DNA of 64,000 bases from Histoplasma ohiense (taxonomy: Eukaryota > Ascomycota > Eurotiomycetes > Onygenales > Ajellomycetaceae). This document shows, one piece after another, positions 1 to 10,319 of the stretch (the first letter of the stretch is position 1; each line of letters begins with the position of its first letter). The notes beneath the pieces are model-generated. The model was not told the origin of the DNA and did no database searches. It worked only from the letters and a program-made list of their open reading frames with translations. Made by a program: the position numbers and the translations under genes. The stretch lies in contig JAEVHH010000001.1 of NCBI GenBank assembly GCA_017607445.1, positions 4,154,001 to 4,218,000 of the forward strand. Direction: 5' to 3'.

Positions 1-1082
1 CGAATAATAGCACTTATCGTTGGCCATCAACGATCGTCAATAGACCCCCTCCCGTGCTGCCGCCTGTTTCTCTCCCTTCAATTTCAATTCCCATTTCCTC
101 ATCAACTGTTGACCAGCTGGAAATCTTTACCACCTTTGACAGCACGAATCCTCAGTTCACATCTAATTTACATCTTGATGATTTGAAGCTTATGCACCAT
201 TACACCACGGTGACCTGTACGACACTTTCAAACACCCCGGAACATATCGATATCTGGAGAACCGTTATCCCCAAAGAAGCACTTGCTCACCCCTTTCTAA
301 TGCACGGGCTTTTATCTCTATCAGCACTTCACCTCATAGAGAGCAGCAGCAATGACGACCCGAATCGCCGGAAATATGTCGAATTAGCCACCATGCATCA
401 GCACCTTGCCCTTGCGGCGTTTCGACCAGTGTTAAATGATATCACTCCATCAAACTGCAACGCGGTATTCGCGTTCTCGAGTCTCATCGCTGCGTTAGCC
501 TTTGCTTTCTCCCGATTTGTCGGCAGACCCGGTGGGGGCGAACCTGTTGCGGAACTTCTTCAAGATTTCCTTCTATTTCGCGGTGTGGAGAGTGTCCTAA
601 GTACGTCCTGGGAGCTCATACAGAAGGGAGAGCTAGGGCCAATGATCCGGCGCCCTGCTATTAATGTATCTCAACCGATTTCTAAGGATGTCATAAATGC
701 ACTTGATTATCTGCACGATTGCAATGGCGACCATGTAACCCAGCTGAGCGCGGAGGAAAAAGATGCGAATAATCATGCGATTCGCGAGCTTCGTATCTCA
801 TTTGAACGACCTGCTTCAAGTTGGGAGAATGTTTTTCGCTGGCCGATTCTTCTTCCGGAAGCGTACCTCGCCCATCTGAAGGCACGAAAACCCATGGCGT
901 TGGTGATTCTTGCGCACTACTGTGTCGTTCTTTCTAGGCTGGATTCGTGCTGGTGGTCACAAGGTTGGGCGACTCATTTGTTCGAAGCAATTTATCGCTC
1001 TCTGGGCACGAGTTGGAGACCGCTACTGCGATGGCCGATGCAGATGGTTGGGTTGGCTGATAAACTGTCGAAAATCCCATGA
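1..1082 (+). CDS. Upc2-type fungal transcription factor, C-terminal part (5' end outside window)
   Basis: The reading frame is open from base 3 to the TGA at 1080-1082, giving 359 visible residues, so the true start and any Zn2Cys6 DNA-binding domain lie left of the window. The visible part resembles the regulatory domain of fungal-specific factors related to sterol uptake regulator Upc2. It has the early LMHHYTT segment, then HPFLMHGLLSLSALHL, a helical middle, and a C-terminal W-x-P-L-L-R-W-P-M sequence. In that family this domain receives a ligand or regulatory signal and controls transcription in the nucleus. No intron is needed. No target genes can be inferred from the neighbours. The family assignment rests on motif recognition, and without the zinc cluster a related C6-type regulator remains possible. 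Confidence 0.72.
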   Translation, partial: NNSTYRWPSTIVNRPPPVLPPVSLPSISIPISSSTVDQLEIFTTFDSTNPQFTSNLHLDDLKLMHHYTTVTCTTLSNTPEHIDIWRTVIPKEALAHPFLMHGLLSLSALHLIESSSNDDPNRRKYVELATMHQHLALAAFRPVLNDITPSNCNAVFAFSSLIAALAFAFSRFVGRPGGGEPVAELLQDFLLFRGVESVLSTSWELIQKGELGPMIRRPAINVSQPISKDVINALDYLHDCNGDHVTQLSAEEKDANNHAIRELRISFERPASSWENVFRWPILLPEAYLAHLKARKPMALVILAHYCVVLSRLDSCWWSQGWATHLFEAIYRSLGTSWRPLLRWPMQMVGLADKLSKIP

Positions 1083-1284
1083 GCTACAGATAATATCTTG
1101 GTTGTATCTAGGCCGTGCGCCAAATTTATGCTTCATACGCTTCCTGTGTATATGATGTACTGTTCGATATTTTCCAATGGTTTCGAGAACTCTGGCGCAA
1201 ATATTGTTGTGACGGTGTCGATTGTAACTAGACTTTGACCTCTTCCTGGAGGCCTTGTGCGGAGAATTAGATTTTACTCCTTAG

Positions 1285-1316
<32 letters not shown>

Positions 1317-2170
1317 TCACTGCTTGCTTTTAGTGAATCAATATCGCCTTGCAACTTTTCTGCCTAGCTTTTGCAATAATTTGTAGCTTGGATTTTATTG
1401 CATCTGGTAAGGCCTGTACGGATATATAGATCACACTCTTCTGATGCTTATTGGTTGTGTAGCCACTTACCTTATCCTAAGCGAGTTAGGCGTCACGAAC
1501 AAAGGACTACGTTACCGAGTTATTACGACTGTACTGTAACTGGATACTTTCAGCCTCGACGCCTGTCTGGGGCTCACGCGGTGGAGCCTTCACAACAACC
1601 AACAACCAGTCAAATTTGACATCGACAAGGAGATATTAAGACGCCACGATTCAATGCCGATTGCTGAGACGATTTCTCTCTTTCTCTAGTCAAATTCTAA
1701 CAGCTACTTGTGTAGTAGCTCTTAGGCAGAGGCAAGCTTCCGACGCCCTTTGGGTTACATTGTATGGAATCTAATCGAAACTCACAGGCTCAAGTACAGT
1801 ATCACCATATTGATTGAGGCATTCTAAACCTTCATTGCGACTATTCGAGAATCTCTATGGTACCACTTTCAATTGCTTAGATTCACCAGGAAATCACTTT
1901 TTCTTTTCTTCACTGCTCACTATTTCCTGTGTTCTCCAATTGCAATATGCCTCTCAAAACATGGCATTGTTCTTCTAATCGCGTTTAAAAAGTCTCCATA
2001 TGCTCCAGAAGGCTGCTTTTATTTACAGATGGGACACTCATTTGTTAGGAGCTGTCCATCTATACGCTCCTTTTTGAAATGATTATATACCCTCTTGCTC
2101 GTGTTTGCTTCCGTTTGTCACTCTTTAGCCTTTTTCCATCGTGCCAGTCTCATCGAGCCTGGGGAAGTAC
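1083..2170. other. Intergenic region with (TA)n tract
   Basis: About 1.1 kb separates the transcription factor stop from the eIF2-alpha kinase leader. It is AT-rich, with a (TA)n tract at about 1284-1312 and several short unconserved ORFs. No RNA gene or conserved ORF was recognised. The right part is presumably promoter and 5' UTR of the kinase. Confidence 0.6.
1284..1312. repeat. (TA)n microsatellite
   Basis: About 14 perfect TA dinucleotides lie downstream of the transcription factor gene. Confidence 0.9.
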
Positions 2171-2215
2171 ATGTACATGTACTGTACAAAGTTGCGCAAC
2201 GACAGAGCCGCATAA
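2171..2215 (+). promoter_or_regulatory. Candidate uORF overlapping the eIF2-alpha kinase start
   Basis: ATG at 2171 opens a 14-codon frame (MYMYCTKLRNDRAA) ending with TAA at 2213-2215. The last A of this stop is the first base of the kinase ATG at 2215 (TAATG). If the mRNA starts upstream of 2171, ribosomes finishing the uORF sit directly on the kinase start, a layout suited to termination-reinitiation. The uORF begins inside a GTACATGTAC repeat and contains the palindrome TGTACTGTACA (2178-2188). The transcription start is unknown, so the uORF may instead be promoter DNA. Confidence 0.5.
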
Positions 2216-4692
2216 TGTCTTCCATGTTCCGTTCTCCAGAAGACGTTTCGTCTTCGGATTCCGAACCTCTGCCACATTTCGACACTAGTGATACCACTGG
2301 ATGGGATCCAGGACACCCCAAAAAGGTTCCGACAGACGCAAGCACCGATACTATGGAAAATTCACCCCCTCACGAATATGAAACTTCCCATTATGAGCAA
2401 ATTGAAACTAGCGGTCGCCTTGACCAGGGGGATATACCTGACCTCAATGCAGAAGGGCAGGCCGCCATGATGACAGCCGCCCTCCTGGAATTCTACTGCC
2501 AAAGTCGCGCTGCTGATATCCTCAACGGGCAACCTGAATCCCATGGACAATATACTCGAGATTCTCCCGAGGCTAAATTCCTGGGACGGCATATGTACGC
2601 CTACAAGTCCCAGTTCTTGTCTCATCACGGCGTTATTGCAGGAGGGGTCGACGGAGAGGATTGGGAAAGCACGAGACAATTTTATAGAGATAACCTCGAT
2701 GTGCTTGGCGTGGCTGCTCTAGGGGATGCGGACTTGAACTCCCGGTCTCCTCATCCACCATCTAAGGGAGTCATCGGACAGGCTGCGGGAACGATAGACG
2801 TTGGGCAACTTAAAACACGATTAGAAGGCCTCGATCTTGAAAACATAAAGAACTTCACGCCACAACGCACTTCCCGCCCTAATCTTCAGCGACGCATTAC
2901 TGATAAGGCCCATGCTGAAGCTCCCAACGAGCAAATGCCGCCAAATATTGCAGATCTCGTAAGGCATACACGTACTCCGTTTCCACACCTTCCCATCAAT
3001 TTGCCTGCTTTATATGCACCAACCATGAACTTCCCTGGCTCTCGATATAGGATTGAGTTTGAAGAGGAAGCCATGATTGGGAGAGGTTCATATGGTGCTG
3101 TGTACCGTGTGAGACATCATGTCGATGGTCAAGTTTATGCAGTGAAAAAAATACCCCTGGGCGAGAAACGACTAAGACAGGTGCAAGAATGTGGTTTGCG
3201 GGCCCTAGATAATATCTTGAAGGAGGTTAGAACTCTTGCCCGGTTAGAGCATCCCAACGTTGTACGTTATTATGGTGCTTGGGCTGAATACCCCAGTGGC
3301 CCAATTCTAAAGTCACCTTCCACTGGTTTTCCGGCTCATCATCGCGAGATGGACGATAATCAACAACCTCTTTTGAGCCCCGTATTGTCGTCACAACAGA
3401 ACGATGATTTAAACTTTAGTATCGTTTTTGAGGATTCTAGCCATGGAATCGTCTTTGAAAACTCCTCTAAGGATTGTGAAAGTGCAATTGAAGAAACAGG
3501 GCCCTCGTCCGACTCTCCCAGCTCACGACATAATAAACGGAAATGTTTCCAGAAATCGAGTTGTAAGAGCGATATTGGAGACGACGGAGTCCAGTCTCTT
3601 CCACGGCATTTCGACTTCCCAACCCCTGGCCAAACGACAACGGAGAGCGAGACAAATGATGATGTTTTTACTGACGGGATGGGGCATACTGGCTCCATGT
3701 GCCATGTTAGCCAGAAAGTTGGCCTTGTGAAACCTAATCCTGTTTTGATGTTACACATTCAAATGTCGCTCCACCCGGTGAGCTTGGCAAAATACCTAAT
3801 CGCGAAGCCCGTTACGTTAGATCCGAAAGCTCCCCATCATTGTTTCCATCTCGTTCCCTCTCTCAAAATCATTCTAGGAGTCTTGGCAGGAGTTGAGTAT
3901 CTGCATACTACTGGGATAGTCCATCGTGACCTGAAGCCTGCAAATATTTTCCTCTCTCCGGCTGGCTTGCAGGACAACCCAGTTTGCCCAACATGCCAGA
4001 AAGCCGGCATTGAAAGGACATGGTACACGACACCTCGCATCGGCGATTTCGGCCTCGTTGCGGAAATATCCCGATTTGGAGACAAAAATGAAGTGCTATT
4101 CGATTCCGTGTACAATTCTACCGGTACCCCTATTCGCCCTGTTGGTACGGAATTCTATCGACCCCCCATCGTCACATCGCGTTGCTCCTCCTCACGGCAT
4201 CGCATACACCACGAAATTGATGACAACGGCGACGGCCACGGTGGCAATGAGGTACGCAATCGTAAGATACGAAAGATGCTCAACATCGACGAAAGCCTAG
4301 ACGTTTTTGCGTTAGGCGTCATCTTGTTTGAACTGCTGTACAAATTTGAGACCCGAATGGAGCGTCAAATGGCACTGTGTGATCTGACCTGTTCACCCAA
4401 CAAGCGGATGAAGCATTATCAGCACGACTACCATCACCAGCGCAGGCCTTCTGGTCTCGTCCCAACTTTGCCATCTGATTTCGCAGCCAAGGTCGACTGC
4501 TCAGGGATATTCAAGGGCGAGAACGAGAAGGACACTGCTGATATCCTTAGAAAGTTGACAGAGTGTATACAAGGGATGCTGGATCCGGATCCTCGTTGCA
4601 GATGGTCATGTAAAGATGTGCAGCGATGTTTGAATGACATAGTCTCCAGGGTTGAAAATCCAAGCTGGAATAATGGTGTTGGATTAAATTAG
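2215..4692 (+). CDS. eIF2-alpha kinase, HRI/PERK type
   Basis: An 825-residue serine/threonine kinase predicted to phosphorylate eIF2-alpha and so damp translation under stress. The frame is open further upstream but has no ATG before 2215 (MSSMFRSPEDV), so this start is chosen; M4 is a close alternative. After about 280 low-complexity residues the kinase domain begins at YRIEFEEEAMIGRGSYGAVY, with beta-3 Lys at about 311 (AVKK), VRYYGAW, a roughly 150-residue acidic/Ser-rich insert between the lobe strands, HRDLKPAN with Asp at about 572, DFG Asp at about 611 and GTEFYRPP. The large insert is characteristic of eIF2-alpha kinases. No RWD, HisRS-like or transmembrane segment is seen, which favours the HRI-like cytosolic group over GCN2 or PERK. 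An extra loop with VCPTC (C591, P592, C594) lies between HRD and DFG. No intron is needed. Confidence 0.85.
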   Translation: MSSMFRSPEDVSSSDSEPLPHFDTSDTTGWDPGHPKKVPTDASTDTMENSPPHEYETSHYEQIETSGRLDQGDIPDLNAEGQAAMMTAALLEFYCQSRAADILNGQPESHGQYTRDSPEAKFLGRHMYAYKSQFLSHHGVIAGGVDGEDWESTRQFYRDNLDVLGVAALGDADLNSRSPHPPSKGVIGQAAGTIDVGQLKTRLEGLDLENIKNFTPQRTSRPNLQRRITDKAHAEAPNEQMPPNIADLVRHTRTPFPHLPINLPALYAPTMNFPGSRYRIEFEEEAMIGRGSYGAVYRVRHHVDGQVYAVKKIPLGEKRLRQVQECGLRALDNILKEVRTLARLEHPNVVRYYGAWAEYPSGPILKSPSTGFPAHHREMDDNQQPLLSPVLSSQQNDDLNFSIVFEDSSHGIVFENSSKDCESAIEETGPSSDSPSSRHNKRKCFQKSSCKSDIGDDGVQSLPRHFDFPTPGQTTTESETNDDVFTDGMGHTGSMCHVSQKVGLVKPNPVLMLHIQMSLHPVSLAKYLIAKPVTLDPKAPHHCFHLVPSLKIILGVLAGVEYLHTTGIVHRDLKPANIFLSPAGLQDNPVCPTCQKAGIERTWYTTPRIGDFGLVAEISRFGDKNEVLFDSVYNSTGTPIRPVGTEFYRPPIVTSRCSSSRHRIHHEIDDNGDGHGGNEVRNRKIRKMLNIDESLDVFALGVILFELLYKFETRMERQMALCDLTCSPNKRMKHYQHDYHHQRRPSGLVPTLPSDFAAKVDCSGIFKGENEKDTADILRKLTECIQGMLDPDPRCRWSCKDVQRCLNDIVSRVENPSWNNGVGLN

Positions 4693-6207
4693 GAGGAGAA
4701 CTATTTCCACTGGCTCGCTCCGTCCTTAGGCCTCAATTCCCCATAAATCTCCCCTCCTTTTACGTATTTTTTCCCCCCCTTTCCGTGCCCCACGGGTTTC
4801 TGCTGGCATTTCATTTGAGGAACTCGCCGCTTTTTTAACTTTTGTTATTTTTTTCTAACTTTTAACGGCATCGTGTCGCTTCTGTATGACTTCCAATACT
4901 AATACCCTAGATTTCGGTTGTGATTAAGCTCCTGAGAGATTATGACAAACCGTACAAGATTTAATTCTTCACTCTAAGTTATCTAGATGCGATTTTTGCC
5001 TTTGGTAATATAATATAGAGTCATTAGTTCATCCCAAATCAATACATCCGCCACTTTTCTAAAGGGAGTATATATATAAAACGCATAATAAATGTTAGAA
5101 TCAAATGGAAAAGCTATATAATATGCACAGGCATGGGGTATCCTCTTCTCCTCTCAAACCGGAACAGGAGTGGCAAGGCGTAGTGGAGAAGATGAAACTG
5201 AATGCCAACAAGTAGCCACAATGTAGCCCGGTCGCTTGCATTCTCATCAGGATATACTTCCACTCACCCCCTTCCCGTATATATATATTTTTTTGGCCTG
5301 TAGATCTGCCATAGCATTGCGAACGTCATTCTGCCACACGGTATCTTCTCTCATATGTGATAGGCTTGACCACCCCAGACTCTAGGAGACTCATCAATCC
5401 ATTCTATATAAATTCGGATCCACGAGGGTTTCTGCGGTTGGATGACAGAGAGGGAGTGGAGAAGTAGGTTATGCGGGATTGCTTGCATGGCCTTTGCTAT
5501 TTTGTGGTCGACAGTTTAGCAAGGACGGGAGGGGAAGGAGTATTTATCATGATGTTGGAGGAGTTCTTGTGTTGGGAGCACAGGGTTCAAAGTGATTGTG
5601 TGGAGTGGCTTTAACTCTAACTCATCAGCGGCTTCAATTGAATTACCAGCGTAGGCAACTGAGTGTGCGACTATAAACTGGCATGCATGGACTCTTCTCA
5701 TAATCTACTTTTCCTTTGTTGTGTTGTTCGCCCTACCTGGATATTTCTTCCCGTCTCAATTGAGGCATCGGCATCGGAAGCTGGGTGGTTGGTTATCGGG
5801 CCGATTTTTGTGGGGTAAACAACCTTGGAATGCTAAAGCTCATCAGCGTTCGGCATTCAATTTTGCCACCACGATCATTGATGGACTTCTTGGAAAAACA
5901 GAAAACATTAATCATGAGCGATGTGGTAGAGATTAATACATAGAATAAATATATCACGCGATGATTTAGGCATAAGGAGAGCCAGGGCTCTCTAGCAGAA
6001 TCAGTACTAGCAGGGGAAATGCACAAAACAATAATATATTGGACAAAAGATAACCTATTACGGAGTACACATTCCCTGCATGCTAAAAATACCAAAGCTG
6101 ATCTGAAAGAGTAGACAGGTAGGTCAAAACCGAACCGGTCCCTGAAGGACAGGACTTGCGTGCGACGCGCATGCCAAACATGTGTCATCGTGGAGCGAAG
6201 AGAGGCT
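4693..6207. other. Intergenic region, convergent
   Basis: About 1.5 kb of AT-rich DNA lies between the 3' ends of the kinase and the VOC protein gene. It contains T-rich runs and short (TA)n, plus TACGGAGTA at 6059-6067. No credible ORF or RNA gene was seen. Confidence 0.6.
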
Positions 6208-6678
6208 TCACTCGCTTCCTTCATATGCCTTCTTCAACGCCTCAATGTCAAACTTAACGCTCTTGAGCATCACATCAGTGACCCTCTTTGCCTTGGCCTT
6301 GTCAGAATCCCCCATCAACTCCAACAAGCATCTCGGCACAATCTGCCACGAGACACCAAATCTATCAGTGAGCCAACCACACTGCGACTCCTTTCCACCA
6401 TCCGCCACCAATGCGGCCCACAGGCGGTCAACCTCGTCCTGATCGTCGCAAATAGTGAAAAGGGACGCGGCCGGGGAAAGGGTGTAATAAGTACCGCCAT
6501 TCAGGAGGGATATCTCTTGTCCGTCTAGAATGAACGTGACCAGGGTATCATTGCTGCTCACTATGCGAGAGTTTTTAAAGAGGGAAACATAAAACTCGGC
6601 GGCCTTGATGGCGTCCTTTTCGAACCAGAGGCATGTGTGGATTTTGTGCGAGGGAACGGCAAAAGTTGAGGATTCCAT
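6208..6678 (-). CDS. PhnB-like VOC-superfamily protein
   Basis: A 156-residue protein of the vicinal-oxygen-chelate (glyoxalase/bleomycin-resistance) fold, PhnB / 3-demethylubiquinone-9 methyltransferase-like subgroup. The start is the ATG at 6678 (MESSTFAVPS); the frame extends upstream only through non-ATG codons. Recognisable elements are HKIHTCLWFEKDAIKAAEFY near the N-terminus, SLFKNSRI, FILDGQEISLLNGG, the central DDQDEVDRLWAALVADGG and GWLTDRFGVSWQIVP. These match the family over its full length. Proteins of this group are small cytosolic dimers whose substrates are generally unknown, so no reaction is assigned. The gene faces away from the GH47 gene across about 1.66 kb and appears intronless. 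Confidence 0.85.
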   Translation of the reverse strand: MESSTFAVPSHKIHTCLWFEKDAIKAAEFYVSLFKNSRIVSSNDTLVTFILDGQEISLLNGGTYYTLSPAASLFTICDDQDEVDRLWAALVADGGKESQCGWLTDRFGVSWQIVPRCLLELMGDSDKAKAKRVTDVMLKSVKFDIEALKKAYEGSE

Positions 6679-8231
6679 GATGATTGGGGGACGTTTTGTT
6701 TTTCTTGGATTTAGGCGGATGGACACAATTGATTAAGTTTGATCGCGAGATGTTGAGATTTCAGTGTGCTCAGAGGGTTCCTGTGGAGGTCAGCGAACGA
6801 GAAACGGAGTTACAAACTGGTGAGAAAGCTGCTTTTATGTCCCAACCAAGCGGCCTAATTTCGCTCCGCATTTCGCTGACCTATCCTGCATCTGGTTGTA
6901 AATGTGACTCATTGCATTGACCCTTGAATCCTCGAAAGTTTGGAGGGGCGGGGTGAAAGTCGACAATGCTCAAACAATGGTGAAGGTTGGGCGTAGCTTG
7001 CGAGGAACAAGAAACCGCCAAGTCGACGATACGAGCTCTTTTCAGGCAGCAATCACGTGGCATTCAGGCCATTGGCCGGGGCTCTAAACGGGTTTACCTC
7101 GAATCTTCTCCTTCCTGAAAACCAGCAGGAGGAAAGGATTTCGCGATCAGATATCGGGGTTCGGCTCAGTGATGACCAGGGCAAGTCTTATTTTCTTCTC
7201 CAAAATGTGCGGCGGCTTTTGTCCTGGACGACTAGTTCCATCGCAACTCTGCGAAGTTGAATCCGCCAGTGGAATGCTAGAAGGGCTGAATGAACACAAC
7301 TTTCTTTTCTCTTCCGTAGTCCTGCGCGACAGCACGTTGAATGCAAGTTCAGCCCCATAGCAAGCAGTTGGTTTCCAAGGGATGCTCCAACAGATCTCCA
7401 TCATTTAACACAGTCCGGAGCTTTGAGCAAGGGGACAGCTCAAAAATTAGCCATGCCGGTTGCTCATCCCAACTTGCCTGCTGAATTTTTTTTTTTTTCC
7501 GGGCGGAACGATTCAGGCAGCTGGAGCCCGGTCGTCGTCCAGGAACAAAAGAGTATATTTTTGAAAGAAAATATCGGTTTCTTTTGGGCATTGCCGGGTA
7601 CTATTTGAGGTACTAGTAGTTGTTGAACCTGGAATCTGGATTTGGCATTTGGCTGAAAACTTCGCAACATGTGAGACAGGCATGAAACGAACCTTGGAAA
7701 TGGAGCCGTGGATTCGGGCCGGAGTGCAAGACATGCAGGATGCAGGGGGAAAGGATCCGCTCGAAAGTCCAACAAGAAGCCCCCAAAGAGCCCAAGCCCT
7801 GGCGAACAGCGCCTGGAAGCCGCTAGACTGACGCCTAACTATTGGCGGTGTCCGGGCGACTGCAGCTCCGAAGCCAAGCTTACGTCACTGCCGGCTGGGG
7901 TAGGGCCCGGACACAATTTAGCTGCCAATCGGGATACTTAAGCACTTGAGGTGGCTCTGGGATCACGGCCTAACACGAGCTAGGGGAGTACAATGGGCCC
8001 ACAGTGGAACCTGCCTGGATATCCTGGAGCAGAGAACATGAGGAGCTCGGTCATTCCTTTGGCTTCGTGGAGCATTTTGAAGCACTGAAAGAGAGGAGAC
8101 GAATTGTGAATCATTGAAAAGTACAGATCTGTAGTAGCAATGTTATATCTCTTCAGTTGCAAATGCTGCCTTTCCTTCTCCTCTTTTGCTTTCACTGCTT
8201 TCTCTTCCCAGTCTTCCCTGCAACCTGAGTA
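6679..8231. other. Divergent intergenic region
   Basis: About 1.55 kb lies between the VOC gene and the GH47 leader. It is of fairly balanced base composition with a T-run near 7486. Overlapping short ORFs on both strands show no family resemblance. No RNA gene was recognised. It presumably carries both promoters. Confidence 0.55.
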
Positions 8232-8342
8232 ATGTTACTCAGGTCTGTGGTTGAGGTTGTTGTCGCTTGTCGTCAACCCCGTCGTTTCATTCCTTTCGGT
8301 CTTGTTTCCCTGAATTCGCTCCTTTCAAACATCCAGCAATGA
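8232..8342 (+). promoter_or_regulatory. Candidate uORF overlapping the GH47 start
   Basis: ATG at 8232 opens a 36-codon frame that ends with TGA at 8340-8342. This stop overlaps the main ATG (8339-8341) as ATGA. A further upstream ATG begins at about 8139. Whether these lie in the mature 5' UTR is not known; a leader intron would remove them. Confidence 0.4.
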
Positions 8343-9936
8343 CCTGGATTCGAAGATGGGTCGTCACCCTCGCTTGCTCCTTTGTTTTCCTATTCATTCT
8401 CCTTGACATAAATCAGCTCTCAACAGACCTCGGTTCGTCCTCCTTCCTGCCCCCAACCGCGACTCGAAAACAGCAAGTTATCCGCGATTGGTACAAACGG
8501 CATGTCATAAAACATCCTGTGACGTCTATGGTACCTCTTCCAACATCCAAACCCGCGTCGATTCCAAAAATCCAATTCGAGTTTGGATCCGAGGATCCAG
8601 ATTCCAAGACGATTAGAGAAGCTCGCCGGGATGCAGTGAAACGGGCCTTCCTCCACTCATGGAAGGGATATAAGAACTATGCATGGTTGAAGGATGAGCT
8701 TTCACCCGTCGATGGTGGAGGGAGAAATCCTTATGGTGGATGGGGCGCAACTCTGGTTGATACTCTGGATACGTTGTGGCTCATGGGGTTAGAGAAGGAG
8801 TTTAAGGAAGCTGTCTTGGCTGTTAAACACATCGATTTCTCATCCAGCGACACATCGTTGCTGAATGTTTTTGAAACAAATATTCGGTATCTGGGGGGGT
8901 TTTTAGCAGCCCACGATCTCACAAAGGGGGCTTATCCGATACTTCTGCAAAAGGCTGTGGAAGTAGGCGATCTCCTTTATGTGGCATTCGATACCCCGAA
9001 CCGAATGCCTGTCCTCCGCTGGTACTGGCCTGGAGCGAGGGATGGTGATTACCAGGAAGCAAGCAGGTTGACTGTTCTTGCTGAACTCGGGTCATTATCG
9101 CTGGAATTCACGCGATTATCGCAGATTACTGGGGACCCCAAGTACTATGATGCTATCCAACGAATCACTACTATTCTTCAGGAACACCAGTTTAACACAA
9201 AGGTCCCTGGACTATGGCCGGTATCAGTCGACGCAAGAACTCCCTCGTTTGAGAGGGATCGTAGGTTTTCTTTTGGCGCTATGGCAGATTCTCTATACGA
9301 GTACCTACCGAAAGTACGAAGATACTACAGATACAAATTGGTCTGTCCACGATCTTTGAGCTAACAATGCGCATGGAATTAGGAATATCTCTTACTCGGT
9401 GGCCGAAACCAGCAGTACAAAGATATGTACGAAAAAGCCCTCGAAGTGGCGAAGAAACATATTTTCTTCCGGCCCATGACCAAAGACAGTGACGATATCC
9501 TGATCTCCGGAACTGCATTTATTGCAGGGACAACAAGGGTCACACTCAGGCCGCAAGGCCAACACCTCACTTGCTTTGTAGGGGGCATGGTTGCCCTTGC
9601 TGCTAAGGTATTCAACCGCCCTAAGGAGCTGGATATCGCCAGAAAACTCACGGAAGGTTGTATCTGGGCATACAAAGCCACTCCCAGCGGGGTGATGCCG
9701 GAGACGTTCGAGGTAGTTCCTTGCGAAGACTCGAGGGATTGCAAGTGGAGACCGGAGTCCTGGTTCATTGGTGAAATCCATGAAGGGGCTTCAGAGAGCG
9801 ACTATGAGCGCATGGGCCGGGAGCAGGGTAAGGTTGCTGGCTTTTCCGCAATCACCCATGGCGGATATTCGCTAAGGTATATATAGTATACTTTCTCTAC
9901 TTTTTCTATTCCTAAGAATGTAAACGATCTTTTCCG

Positions 9937-9967
<31 letters not shown>

Positions 9968-10319
9968 TTCTTTTGTTTCCTTTTAACTAACCCAACACCA
10001 AAAAATCGCGCACACGCAAATCAGGCCTGAGGCCATCGAATCCGTCTTCATCCTCTACCGCATCACCGGCGACAAAACCCTCCAAGACAAAGGGTGGGAA
10101 ATGTTCTTCGCCATCGAGCAGCATGCGAAGACAGAGTTCGCCTACGGTGGCCTGGATGATGTCGCATCACCGAATCCGACGATTACGAATAGAATGGAAT
10201 CGTTCTGGACCGGGGAGACACTGAAATATTTTTATCTTCTGTTTAGCGAGCCGGATCTCGCGAGCTTGGATAAGTACGTTTTTAATACGGAGGCGCATCC
10301 TTTGCTGATGGGGTGGTGA
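8339..10319 (+). CDS. Class I alpha-1,2-mannosidase, GH47
   Basis: Three exons: 8339-9313, 9383-9876 and 10025-10319 (587 residues). The introns are 69 and 148 nt with standard GT-AG ends; the second holds a TTTC repeat. The enzyme is predicted to trim alpha-1,2-mannose from N-glycans in the ER/Golgi lumen. A short cytosolic N-terminus is followed by one hydrophobic anchor (residues about 8-22), so it is a type II membrane protein. GH47 landmarks are NPYGGWGATLVDTLDTLW, SFGAMADSLYEYLPK joined across intron 1 to EYLLLGG, HLTCFVGGM and EGCIWAY (the conserved Cys pair), WRPESWF, LRPEAIES created exactly by splicing intron 2, and NTEAHPL near the C-terminus, whose Thr binds calcium in the family. 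Upstream frame extension lacks ATG. Length fits the family. The subclass (ER versus Golgi) is undecided. Confidence 0.93.
9936..9965 (+). repeat. (TTTC)n microsatellite in GH47 intron 2
   Basis: Several tandem TTTC units enlarge the pyrimidine-rich part of the second GH47 intron. Confidence 0.85.

Noticed and set aside
3360..3758. 132-codon minus-strand ORF
   Set aside because: It is antisense to the insert region of the eIF2-alpha kinase, with no independent support.
9377..9781. Overlapping 129-codon minus-strand ORFs
   Set aside because: They are mirror frames of GH47 exon 2.
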